From assembly GCF_003591485.1 (NCBI RefSeq), contig NZ_QZCF01000014.1, forward strand, positions 21,111 to 85,110: a DNA stretch of 64,000 bases, in the 5' to 3' direction. The translations under genes were made by a program, and so were the position numbers. This DNA is from Paenibacillus sp. 1011MAR3C5. GTDB taxonomy: Bacteria; Bacillota; Bacilli; Paenibacillales; Paenibacillaceae. Shown piece after piece: positions 44,706-52,823 of this stretch. Position 1 is the stretch's first letter; every line of letters starts with the position of its first letter. A model generated the notes under the pieces. That model did no database searches. It worked only from the letters and a program-made list of their open reading frames with translations, and had not been told where the DNA came from.

Positions 44706-45203
44706 TTGCGTGTAGATCCTAATACGTTAGAACTGACTGAAAAAGTCGTTCACATCAACCGCGTAGCAAAAGTTGTTAAAGGCGGACGCCGCTTCAGCTT
44801 CAGCGCGCTTGTAGTAGTTGGCGACGGCAAAGGCTACGTTGGCGCAGGGATCGGTAAAGCGGGCGAAGTACCTGATGCGATTCGCAAAGGTATTGAAGAC
44901 GCTAAGAAAAACCTGATCCACGTACCACTCGTAAATACAACAATTCCACATCTTGTAATCGGACATTTCGGCGCAGGAGAAGTTCTTCTGAAGCCGGCTT
45001 CCGAAGGTACTGGTGTTATCGCAGGCGGCCCTGTTCGTGCAGTTCTTGAACTTGCAGGCGTAGGCGACATTTTAACGAAATCTCTTGGTTCTTCGAACTC
45101 CCTGAACATGGTTAACGCGACACTTGAAGGTCTCTCCCGTCTGAAACGTGCGGAAGACGTTGCCAAGTTGCGTGGAAAAACAGTCGAAGAGCTGTTAGGT
45201 TAA
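44706..45203 (+). CDS. rpsE: 30S ribosomal protein S5
   Basis: 165 residues starting MRVDPNTLELTEKVV at TTG 44706; AGGAGG (44691-44696) is 9 bases upstream. An out-of-frame ATG at 44701 opens a four-codon frame (ATG ACT TGC GTG TAG) that overlaps this start. The dsRBD-like signature KVVKGGRRFSFSALVVVGDG and the spectinomycin loop are present. Confidence 0.95.
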   Translation: MRVDPNTLELTEKVVHINRVAKVVKGGRRFSFSALVVVGDGKGYVGAGIGKAGEVPDAIRKGIEDAKKNLIHVPLVNTTIPHLVIGHFGAGEVLLKPASEGTGVIAGGPVRAVLELAGVGDILTKSLGSSNSLNMVNATLEGLSRLKRAEDVAKLRGKTVEELLG

Positions 45204-45216
45204 GGAGGGACATACG

Positions 45217-45396
45217 ATGGCAAAATTGCAAATCACCCTCGTTCGCAGTTTGATTGGCCGCAACGAGAAACAACGTGCAACGGTTGAATCGCTCGGCCTT
45301 CGCAAAATTCGTCAATCGGTCGTTCTTAACGACAGCCCGGCTATTCGCGGCATGGTTAACCATGTCAGCCACTTGGTTAAAGTTGAAGAGGTTTAA
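45217..45396 (+). CDS. rpmD: 50S ribosomal protein L30
   Basis: 59 residues, MAKLQITLVRSLIGRNEKQR start, with signature LGLRKIRQSVVLNDSPAIRG. AAGGAGGG lies 7-8 bases before the ATG, right after the rpsE stop. Confidence 0.96.
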   Translation: MAKLQITLVRSLIGRNEKQRATVESLGLRKIRQSVVLNDSPAIRGMVNHVSHLVKVEEV

Positions 45397-45442
45397 AGAA
45401 TAGATCGGACATTTACGAAATCTACAAGGAGGTGCACGAACG

Positions 45443-45883
45443 ATGAAATTGCACGACTTAGCACCAGCACCGGGCTCGACTCAAGCGCCAAAGCGCAAAG
45501 GTCGCGGTATCGGTACCGGTAACGGCAAGACGGCCGGCAGAGGTCACAAAGGTCAAAACGCTCGCTCCGGCGGCGGCGTTCGCCCAGGTTTTGAGGGCGG
45601 ACAGAACCCATTGTACCGCCGCGTTCCGAAACGTGGCTTCAACAACCCTTTCCGTACCGAATATGCGATTGTCAACATTGAAGAGCTGAACAGCTTTGCA
45701 GCAGGTACTGAAGTTACACCAGAAGTTCTTCTTGAACAAGGAATTGTCAAAAATCCTTTGGCAGGAATCAAGATCTTGGGTAATGGTGAATTGAAAGTAG
45801 CTCTTACTGTTAAGGCGAAAAAGTTCTCTCAATCTGCGGTAGAGAAAATCCAGGCTGCCGGCGGTAAAACCGAGGTGATCTAA
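45443..45883 (+). CDS. rplO: 50S ribosomal protein L15
   Basis: 146 residues: a Gly/Arg/Lys-rich extended N-terminus (KRKGRGIGTGNGKTAGRGHK) that penetrates 23S rRNA, and a globular C-terminal half. AAGGAGGTG precedes the ATG. The stop abuts the secY start with no gap. Confidence 0.97.
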   Translation: MKLHDLAPAPGSTQAPKRKGRGIGTGNGKTAGRGHKGQNARSGGGVRPGFEGGQNPLYRRVPKRGFNNPFRTEYAIVNIEELNSFAAGTEVTPEVLLEQGIVKNPLAGIKILGNGELKVALTVKAKKFSQSAVEKIQAAGGKTEVI

Positions 45884-47185
45884 TTGTTCACAACCGTGTC
45901 CAACATATGGAAAGTGGCGGATCTGCGTACACGGATCCTATTCACGCTTTTCATCCTATTCATTTATCGGATCGGATCCTTTATTCCGGTACCGGGTGTT
46001 AACAAAGATGTATTCAAGAACATGGATTCGGCAGGTGCTGATTTGTTCGGCCTGCTGAACACGTTCTCCGGCGGAGCGCTCTTCCAGTTCTCCATCTTCG
46101 CACTTTCTATTACGCCATATATCACAGCTTCCATCATTGTGCAGCTGTTGTCGATGGATGTAATTCCTAAGTTTGCAGAGTGGGCAAAAGAAGGCGAAAA
46201 CGGTAAAAAGAAACTAGCTCAAATTACGCGTTACGGAACAATCATTCTCGGTTTGGTGCAAGGCTTCGCTACGGCGATCGGCTTTAACCGCCAGTTCGGA
46301 TTTGAGATGATTCCTGGCGCTACCTTCGTAGATTACTTGGTCATCGCCATCATCCTAACGGCAGGCGTAGCCTTCCTGATGTGGCTTGGCGAGCAAATTA
46401 CGGAGAGAGGTATCGGTAACGGTATCTCGATTCTGATCTTCGCAGCGATCGTAGCCGGTATTCCTGGCCACATTCGCACGATTTATGAGGCCGAGTTCGT
46501 TGGTGCTCAAGATCAGCTCTTCTTGAACATTGCGAAGATGCTACTGATTGTAATTGTGATTATCGCAATTATCGTTGGTGTTATCTTCATCCAGCAAGGT
46601 ATCCGGAAGATTCCGGTTCAATACGCGAAGCGTGTTGTCGGACGCAAAATGTACGGCGGACAATCGACTCACATTCCGATGAAGGTCAATGGCGCAGGGG
46701 TTATCCCGGTCATCTTCGCGGTTTCGTTGCTCATGTTCCCGACAACAATTGCGAACTTCTGGTCCGATAAGCTTTGGGCGCAATGGATTATCAACAATAT
46801 GCAGTATGACCAAGCGCTTGGCATGGTCCTCTATGTATTGCTGATTATCGGTTTCACTTTCTTCTACACATTCGTGCAAATTAATCCGGTACAGATGGCT
46901 GATCAGATGAAGAAGAATGGCGGATACATTCCGGGCATTCGTCCAGGCAAGCCGACATCGTCCTACCTGACTCGCGTTTTGTCGCGGATCACGTTGACAG
47001 GTGCAATCTTCCTGGCGCTTATCTCCGTTTTCCCAGTGTTCTTCGGAGCATTGGCTGGATTACCGCGCTCGGTGCAGCTTGGCGGTACTTCGCTCCTCAT
47101 CGTTGTCGGCGTTGCGCTTGATACGATGAAGCAGATCGAGGGCCAGTTGATCAAACGCCATTACAAAGGGTTTATCAATAAATAA
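45884..47185 (+). CDS. secY: Preprotein translocase subunit SecY
   Basis: 433 residues, ten membrane spans, starting at TTG 45884 directly after the rplO stop; CGAGGTGAT within rplO is the ribosome site. Family signatures: plug region GGALFQFSIFALSITPYITASI and PGIRPGKPTSSYLTRVL (cytoplasmic loop). It is the protein-conducting channel with SecE. Confidence 0.97.
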   Translation: MFTTVSNIWKVADLRTRILFTLFILFIYRIGSFIPVPGVNKDVFKNMDSAGADLFGLLNTFSGGALFQFSIFALSITPYITASIIVQLLSMDVIPKFAEWAKEGENGKKKLAQITRYGTIILGLVQGFATAIGFNRQFGFEMIPGATFVDYLVIAIILTAGVAFLMWLGEQITERGIGNGISILIFAAIVAGIPGHIRTIYEAEFVGAQDQLFLNIAKMLLIVIVIIAIIVGVIFIQQGIRKIPVQYAKRVVGRKMYGGQSTHIPMKVNGAGVIPVIFAVSLLMFPTTIANFWSDKLWAQWIINNMQYDQALGMVLYVLLIIGFTFFYTFVQINPVQMADQMKKNGGYIPGIRPGKPTSSYLTRVLSRITLTGAIFLALISVFPVFFGALAGLPRSVQLGGTSLLIVVGVALDTMKQIEGQLIKRHYKGFINK

Positions 47186-47265
47186 CATTAGGTTCGAAGG
47201 CGGGCTGCAGCGCATTCACGCGTAGCCCGAACGAGCCTATTGTGTTTAAAGCGAGGAACACGGTA

Positions 47266-47916
47266 ATGAACATTTTATTCATGGGCCCTCCAGGAGCCGG
47301 CAAAGGTACGCAAGCTGAACGTATCGTAGAAGAGTTCGGTATCCCGCACATTTCGACTGGCGATGCGTTCCGCCTTGCGATGAAGCAAGAGACGCCGCTT
47401 GGTTTGAAAGCAAAGGAATATGTAGATCAAGGTCTGCTTGTTCCAGATGAAATTACAAACGGCATTGTGAAAGAGCGTCTGGCTCTGGATGATTGCCAAA
47501 AAGGGTTTTTGCTCGACGGATTCCCTCGTACGCTGCAGCAAGCCGAAGCGCTTGATGTAATGCTGAGCGAGCTGGGCCGCAGCATTGACCATGTCGTAAA
47601 CTTGAAAGTTGATCGCGGATTGCTGCTTGCTCGTTTGACGGGTAGACGCATCTGCAAATCTTGCGGAACGACCTACCATGTATTATTCAATCCTCCGAAA
47701 GTCGAAGGCGTCTGCGATAAGGACGGTGGAGAGCTGTATCAGCGTTCTGATGATACAGAGGAGAAAGTGGGCACGCGCCTGGACGAATACACGTCCAAGA
47801 CGGCTCCGCTTCTTGACTACTACAGCGGTAAGGGTCTCCTGCGCGAAGTCGACGGCGAGAAAGATATTGATGTCGTTACATCCGATATCGTTTCCTGCTT
47901 GAAAGGTACGTTGTAA
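47266..47916 (+). CDS. adk: Adenylate kinase (zinc-lid form)
   Basis: 216 residues starting MNILFMGPPGAGKGTQAE (P-loop). The lid has three cysteines and an aspartate (CKSCGTTYH ... VCDKDGG), the zinc-binding Gram-positive type. Signature LLDGFPRTLQQAEAL present. GCGAGGA lies about 8 bases ahead of the ATG at 47266; eight upstream codons in frame overlap it. It shares one base with map. Confidence 0.96.
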   Translation: MNILFMGPPGAGKGTQAERIVEEFGIPHISTGDAFRLAMKQETPLGLKAKEYVDQGLLVPDEITNGIVKERLALDDCQKGFLLDGFPRTLQQAEALDVMLSELGRSIDHVVNLKVDRGLLLARLTGRRICKSCGTTYHVLFNPPKVEGVCDKDGGELYQRSDDTEEKVGTRLDEYTSKTAPLLDYYSGKGLLREVDGEKDIDVVTSDIVSCLKGTL

Positions 47917-48680
47917 TGATAATATGCAAATCCGAATCGGAGCTGCGATTAATGAGGGAAGCCGGACGCATCGTTGCGGAGACGCATCGTCTAATGGCAC
48001 AGGCGGTTAAGCCGGGCATCACTACGGGTGAGCTCGACGCGATTGCCGAGAAGTACATTAGAAGCCAAGGCGCTACTCCTTCATTTAAAGGTTACAATGG
48101 ATTTCCTTCCAGCATATGCGCTTCTGTCAATGACGAGCTGGTACATGGCTTCCCTGGATCACGCAAGTTGAACGAGGGCGATATTATAAGTATCGACATC
48201 GGCGCGCAGTATGAGGGCTATCATGGTGATTCCGCTTGGACCTACGCGGTCGGCAGCGTAACGCCTGAAGTTCAAAGGCTGCTAGACGTAACGGAAGAGT
48301 CGCTGTATGCGGGTCTTGCGCTCGTGAAGCCGGATGTTAGACTCTATACGGTATCGCACGCCATCCAAAAGGTTATCGAAGCGGCAGGTTTCTCGGTCGT
48401 TCGGGAATACGTAGGGCACGGAATCGGCGCGGATCTGCATGAAGAACCGCAAATACCGAACTACGGCATACCGGATAGAGGGCCGCGTCTGAAGCCGGGT
48501 ATGGCGCTTGCAATCGAGCCGATGGTCAATATCGGTGAACGATATGTCCGGACGCTTGAGGACAATTGGACAGTGGTAACGCAAGACGCTTCCTGGTGCG
48601 CTCACTTCGAGCACACGGTTGTCGTCACGGAGGACGGCTTTGAGATTTTGACCAAATTGCCAGAGCAGCCAGAGGCTTAG
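47916..48680 (+). CDS. map: Methionine aminopeptidase type I
   Basis: 254 residues. Metal ligands are readable as D and D in SIDIGAQYEGYHGDSA, H in YVGHGIGADLHEEPQ, E in LAIEPMVNIG and E in HFEHTVVVTEDG. It removes initiator Met cotranslationally. The ATG overlaps the adk stop by one base. Confidence 0.96.
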   Translation: MIICKSESELRLMREAGRIVAETHRLMAQAVKPGITTGELDAIAEKYIRSQGATPSFKGYNGFPSSICASVNDELVHGFPGSRKLNEGDIISIDIGAQYEGYHGDSAWTYAVGSVTPEVQRLLDVTEESLYAGLALVKPDVRLYTVSHAIQKVIEAAGFSVVREYVGHGIGADLHEEPQIPNYGIPDRGPRLKPGMALAIEPMVNIGERYVRTLEDNWTVVTQDASWCAHFEHTVVVTEDGFEILTKLPEQPEA

Positions 48681-48684
48681 GTCG

Positions 48685-48966
48685 ATGGAAACTCAACCGC
48701 AAGTTGGGCAGATCGTCAAAGTGCTTCGAGGCAAAGACGAAGAGAGCTATGCCGTTGTCATTGGAATCATTGACGAGCGATTCGTTATGATTGCGGACGG
48801 CGACAAGAGAAGATTCGATTTGCCGAAGAAAAAGAACGTTCTGCATTTACAGTTACAGCCTGCCATCAGTCAAGAGGTTACAACCAGCTTGCAAGAGTCC
48901 GGCAGGGTGACCAATGCCAAGTTACGTTATGTGATTCAGAAGTACGCGTATGCGAAAGGAGAATGA
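48685..48966 (+). CDS. KOW-domain RNA-binding protein, L14e-like
   Basis: 93 residues with an N-terminal KOW/SH3-like barrel (VGQIVKVLRGKDEESYAVVIGIIDERFVMIADG split around residues 6-38) and a basic helical tail. The map-KOW-infA position is the same as B. subtilis ybzG; its role is unknown but probably ribosome-related. The start is four bases after the map stop. Confidence 0.85.
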   Translation: METQPQVGQIVKVLRGKDEESYAVVIGIIDERFVMIADGDKRRFDLPKKKNVLHLQLQPAISQEVTTSLQESGRVTNAKLRYVIQKYAYAKGE

Positions 48967-48969
48967 CGG

Positions 48970-49185
48970 TTGGCTAAAGAAGACGTCATTGAGGTCGAAG
49001 GCACGGTTATTGAGCCGTTGCCAAATGCCATGTTCAAGGTGGAGCTGGAGAACGGTCATCAGATTCTCGCCCATGTTTCCGGCAAGCTCAGAATGCACTT
49101 TATCCGCATCCTGACAGGAGACAAAGTGGTTATACAGTTATCGCCTTATGATTTATCAAGAGGGCGCATCACCTATCGGAAGTAG
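48970..49185 (+). CDS. infA: Translation initiation factor IF-1
   Basis: 71 residues, MAKEDVIEVEGTVIEPLPNA start at TTG 48970, S1/OB fold ending RGRITYRK. It occupies the A site of the 30S during initiation. Ribosome site AAAGGAG lies at the end of the preceding gene. Confidence 0.96.
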   Translation: MAKEDVIEVEGTVIEPLPNAMFKVELENGHQILAHVSGKLRMHFIRILTGDKVVIQLSPYDLSRGRITYRK

Positions 49186-49231
49186 GCCGTGACTTACGGC
49201 TTGCCCACGAAAGATTCGGGAGGTAATCACA

Positions 49232-49345
49232 ATGAAGGTTAGACCTTCGGTTAAGCCGATTTGCGAAAAATGCAAAGTCATTCGTCGCAAAGGCAACGTT
49301 ATGGTGATTTGTGAAAATCCGAAACACAAACAAAAACAAGGATAA
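49232..49345 (+). CDS. rpmJ: 50S ribosomal protein L36 (zinc form)
   Basis: 37 residues: MKVRPSVKPICEKCKVIRRK ... ICENPKHKQKQG, with the C-x2-C-x12-C-x4-H zinc pattern. GGGAGGT precedes the ATG. Too short for a 60-codon cutoff but unmistakable in sequence and place. Confidence 0.97.
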   Translation: MKVRPSVKPICEKCKVIRRKGNVMVICENPKHKQKQG

Positions 49346-49364
49346 AAGGAGGGAAATATAGCCC

Positions 49365-49733
49365 ATGGCACGTATAGCTGGTGTAGATATTCCGCGCGAC
49401 AAGCGCGTTGAAATCGCCCTGACGTATATTTTTGGTATCGGCAAAACGACGTCTCAAAAAATCATAGCTTCGACTGAAGTTAATCCGGACACTCGCGTTC
49501 GCGATCTGACTGAAGACGAGCTGGCTCGTTTGCGCGAAGCCATCGACAAATCCGTAAAAGTGGAAGGCGACCTTCGTCGTGAAATTTCACTTAACATTAA
49601 ACGTCTGACTGAGATCGGCTGCTACCGTGGTCTTCGTCACCGTCGCGGTCTTCCTGTTCGCGGTCAACGTACGAAAACTAACGCTCGCACGCGCAAAGGT
49701 CCTCGTCGTACTGTAGCGAACAAGAAGAAATAA
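49365..49733 (+). CDS. rpsM: 30S ribosomal protein S13
   Basis: 122 residues, MARIAGVDIPRDKRVEIAL start, C-terminal RGLRHRRGLPVRGQRTKTNA and a basic tail. It bridges to the 50S. AAAGGAGGG precedes the ATG. Confidence 0.97.
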   Translation: MARIAGVDIPRDKRVEIALTYIFGIGKTTSQKIIASTEVNPDTRVRDLTEDELARLREAIDKSVKVEGDLRREISLNIKRLTEIGCYRGLRHRRGLPVRGQRTKTNARTRKGPRRTVANKKK

Positions 49734-49752
49734 GAAGGGAGGATAATGATCA

Positions 49753-50148
49753 ATGGCTAAACCAAAAAAGGTCGTCCGTACAAAACGTCGCGACCGGAAA
49801 AATATTGATAGCGGCGTGGCACATATCCGTTCCACGTTCAACAACACGATCGTTACGATCACCGACCCGCACGGTAACGCAATTTCATGGGCTAGCTCCG
49901 GCAACCTTGGTTTCAAGGGTTCCCGCAAAAGCACCCCGTTTGCCGCTCAAATGGCTGCTGAATCCGCTGCGAAAGCAGCAATGGAGCACGGCATGAGAAC
50001 GGTCGAAGTTATGGTTAAAGGACCAGGCGCAGGCCGTGAAGCTGCGATCCGTTCGCTTCAAGCTGCTGGATTGGAAGTTAACCTCATTAAGGATGTTACG
50101 CCAGTTCCACACAACGGATGCCGTCCGCCAAAACGTCGTCGCGTATAG
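49753..50148 (+). CDS. rpsK: 30S ribosomal protein S11
   Basis: 131 residues, with HIRSTFNNTIVTITDPHGNA and the C-terminal signature DVTPVPHNGCRPPKRRRV. It lines the platform and E-site mRNA path. GGGAGG precedes the ATG. Confidence 0.97.
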   Translation: MAKPKKVVRTKRRDRKNIDSGVAHIRSTFNNTIVTITDPHGNAISWASSGNLGFKGSRKSTPFAAQMAAESAAKAAMEHGMRTVEVMVKGPGAGREAAIRSLQAAGLEVNLIKDVTPVPHNGCRPPKRRRV

Positions 50149-50272
50149 TCTGATCCACGGTGGTATCAAATAACAGCAACTTGTGAATAATGGTTGTGAA
50201 GGTTTGGCATACTACGAGATTTGACATAAAAACGACAAGGTAACGGAGCGACGTTTGAAGGAGGGTACTATT

Positions 50273-51217
50273 GTGATTGAGATCGAAAAGCCGAAAATCG
50301 AAACCGTAGAACTGAACGATGAAGGAACCTACGGACGTTTCGTGGTCGAGCCGCTGGAACGCGGATACGGCACGACGCTTGGAAATTCGCTTCGCCGAAT
50401 TCTGTTGTCGTCATTGCCTGGTGCGGCTGTAACGTCGGTTCAAATTGACGGCGTGCTGCATGAGTTTTCTACGGTTCCTGGAGTGATTGAAGACGTAACG
50501 GAAATCATCCTGAACCTGAAAGGCCTGTCGCTCAAAATCCACTCCGACGAAGAGAAGGTGCTGGAAATCGACGCGGAAGGCGAAGGCAACGTAACAGCGG
50601 GAGACATTCGGGCAGATAGCGATGTCGAGATTTTAAGCCCTGATCTTCACATTGCGACCTTGGCCTCCGGAGCGCGACTCCATATGCGGATTTTTGCTAA
50701 TCGGGGACGCGGTTACGTGCAAGCGGACCGGAACAAGAGCGACGATCAACCGATCGGCGTCATTCCTGTCGATTCGATCTACACGCCCATTACTCGCGTT
50801 AATTACAGCGTAGAAAACACTCGCGTCGGCCAAGTCACGAACTATGACAAGCTGACGCTGGAAGTATGGACGGATGGCAGTATTCGCCCTGAAGAGGCTG
50901 TAAGCCTCGGCGCTAAAATATTGACCGAGCACTTGGACTTGTTCGTTGGATTAACGGATGAAGCCAAAGATGCGGAGATCATGGTTGAGAAGGAAGAAGA
51001 TAAGAAAGAGAAAGTCTTGGAGATGACCATCGAAGAGCTGGATCTTTCGGTACGTTCATATAACTGCTTGAAACGTGCAGGCATCAATACCGTTCAAGAG
51101 CTGATCACGAAATCCGAAGAGGACATGATGAAGGTTCGTAACTTGGGCCGCAAGTCGCTTGAGGAAGTTCAAGAGAAGCTGGAAGAGCTGGGCCTTGGCC
51201 TTCGCATGGAAGAATAG
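50273..51217 (+). CDS. rpoA: RNA polymerase alpha subunit
   Basis: 314 residues starting MIEIEKPKIETVEL at GTG 50273; GAAGGAGGG lies 8 bases ahead, and the six upstream in-frame codons are that site. The N-terminal dimerisation domain has GYGTTLGNSLRRILLSSLPG; a linker at about 228-240 leads to the C-terminal domain (LDLSVRSYNCLKRAGINTVQ) that contacts UP elements and activators. Confidence 0.97.
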   Translation: MIEIEKPKIETVELNDEGTYGRFVVEPLERGYGTTLGNSLRRILLSSLPGAAVTSVQIDGVLHEFSTVPGVIEDVTEIILNLKGLSLKIHSDEEKVLEIDAEGEGNVTAGDIRADSDVEILSPDLHIATLASGARLHMRIFANRGRGYVQADRNKSDDQPIGVIPVDSIYTPITRVNYSVENTRVGQVTNYDKLTLEVWTDGSIRPEEAVSLGAKILTEHLDLFVGLTDEAKDAEIMVEKEEDKKEKVLEMTIEELDLSVRSYNCLKRAGINTVQELITKSEEDMMKVRNLGRKSLEEVQEKLEELGLGLRMEE

Positions 51218-51264
51218 CAGTTCACAGCTAGATCTGACAACAGAGCAAGGGAGGGGAAAACAAG

Positions 51265-51630
51265 ATGGCATATCAAAAATTGGGACGTGACGCAAGTGCG
51301 CGGAAAGCATTGTTCCGTGACCTCGTTACTGATCTGTTCCTGTATGAGCGCATTCAAACGACAGAAGCTAAAGCGAAAGAGGTTCGTTCTATCGCTGAAA
51401 AGCTGATCACTAAAGCTAAGAAAGGTGATCTTCACGCTCGTCGTCAAGTGGCAGCATACGTGCGTCGCGAATCCGTAAATGGTGAGCAAGACGCAATCCA
51501 AAAGCTGTTCTCCGAACTGGCTACTCGCTACTCGGAGCGTGCAGGCGGATACACGCGTATCCTGAAGCTGGGTCCTCGTCGCGGTGATGCCGCGCCTATG
51601 GTTTACCTTGAGCTGGTTGACCGCGCGTAG
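51265..51630 (+). CDS. rplQ: 50S ribosomal protein L17
   Basis: 121 residues, MAYQKLGRDASARKALFRDL start. It is the last gene of the superoperon. GGGAGGGG precedes the ATG; a terminator follows within 15 bp. Confidence 0.97.
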   Translation: MAYQKLGRDASARKALFRDLVTDLFLYERIQTTEAKAKEVRSIAEKLITKAKKGDLHARRQVAAYVRRESVNGEQDAIQKLFSELATRYSERAGGYTRILKLGPRRGDAAPMVYLELVDRA

Positions 51631-51642
51631 GTTGTTGCAAGT

Positions 51643-51676
51643 AAAGGGTGGTCCCTCTGGACCGCCTTTTTTGTTT
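51643..51676 (+). terminator. Terminator closing the S10-spc-alpha superoperon
   Basis: 12-bp stem with two G-U pairs (51643-51654 with 51659-51670), CTCT loop, T-run TTTTTTGTTT. Confidence 0.88.
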
Positions 51677-51733
51677 GCTTGCAAGCGGTCAGACTAAGAC
51701 GCGGCTTCAAGATCGTTACTAGTGGAGGTCCAA

Positions 51734-51856
51734 TAGGTCGATTTCATCGACTTAAACGTACGAAAGTAAGGGTGACCGATGTTTTAGGTCGCTGAAATCG
51801 ACTTAAAGCTGCAAACGAGGCAGCGCGTGGCCAAATAGGTCGATTTCACCGACTTA
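51734..51856. repeat. Tandem hairpin-repeat array, family 2, locus C (rplQ-truA gap)
   Basis: Three TAGGTCG...CGACTTA dyads start at 51734, 51785 and 51836, exactly 51 bp apart. The first has arms TAGGTCGAT and ATCGACTTA around TTC, with one G-T. The array ends about 35 bp before truA. Confidence 0.85.
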
Positions 51857-51891
51857 AAATCTAAGTTGATAACGGGTAGAGGGTGACAACA

Positions 51892-52671
51892 ATGCGTAAT
51901 ATCGGCGTAAAGGTCAGTTATGACGGAACGAGCTTTAACGGTTTTCAATCGCAGCCATACGGACGGACGGTGCAGGACGAGATTGAGAAGGCTATTAAGC
52001 ATCTGACAGGGGAAAATATCGTCATTATTGGCTCTGGGCGAACGGATGCCGGAGTGCATGCGTTGGGACAAGTATTCAACTTCCATACGGCGTCGACAAT
52101 ACCGACTGAACGTTGGGCGATTGCGCTGAATACGCGGCTCCCCAAAGATATCGTCATTCTGGATGCATGGGATGTACCGGACGGCTTCCACTCCAGGCGC
52201 TCGGCAAAACGCAAAACCTATCGGTATTCGATCGATAGGGGCAAATTTCCGGATGTGTTTGCCAGATCGTATCGCTTCCATCACCCGACCAAGCTGAATG
52301 CAGAAGCGATGGCGGAGGGTGTGCGGCATTTGATCGGTACGCATGATTTCACCTCTTACACGTCTATCCATTCGACGAAGCCGCATCATATTCGCACCAT
52401 ATATGAAGCATACTTTGAGCAGGAAGGTGACGCGCTTCATCTATATATTACGGGGAATGGCTTTCTCTATAACATGGTCCGCGTCATTATGGGAACGTTG
52501 CTGTGGGTGGGACAAGGCAAGCTGCTGCCTGCTGATATGAAACGCATACTGGAAGGCAAGTCACGCTCACTAGCCGGTCCGACCGCCATGCCGCATGCCC
52601 TGACACTGATGGAGGTGGAGTATGGCGAAGGCGGGGCGACTACTATCTCGGATGAAGATGACGATGGGTAG
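51892..52671 (+). CDS. truA: tRNA pseudouridine(38-40) synthase
   Basis: 259 residues. Catalytic Asp lies in GSGRTDAGVHALGQVFNF (about 52-69). It modifies the anticodon arm of many tRNAs. The ATG at 51892 is preferred (AGAGGGTG 7-8 bases before); a GTG three codons upstream overlaps that site. In many Bacilli ECF-transporter genes sit between rplQ and truA; here only repeats do. Confidence 0.95.
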   Translation: MRNIGVKVSYDGTSFNGFQSQPYGRTVQDEIEKAIKHLTGENIVIIGSGRTDAGVHALGQVFNFHTASTIPTERWAIALNTRLPKDIVILDAWDVPDGFHSRRSAKRKTYRYSIDRGKFPDVFARSYRFHHPTKLNAEAMAEGVRHLIGTHDFTSYTSIHSTKPHHIRTIYEAYFEQEGDALHLYITGNGFLYNMVRVIMGTLLWVGQGKLLPADMKRILEGKSRSLAGPTAMPHALTLMEVEYGEGGATTISDEDDDG

Positions 52672-52716
52672 TGCCGAATTCCTGTGTTCATGAGGCAGAA
52701 CATCGATCAGACAATC

Positions 52717-52772
52717 AAAAAATAAAAGCTTCCAACACCACATTAAGTGGTATGGGAAGCTTTTATTTTTTT
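52717..52772. terminator. Bidirectional terminator between truA and the DUF4097 gene
   Basis: 17-bp arms (52717-52733 with 52755-52771), A-run left and T-run right, with a small inner ACCAC/GTGGT stem. It serves two convergent genes. Confidence 0.9.
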
Positions 52773-52823
52773 GCATCATTTCAACTAAACAGCTGATCAT
52801 AACCGACCATTGTGAAGTCGCAT

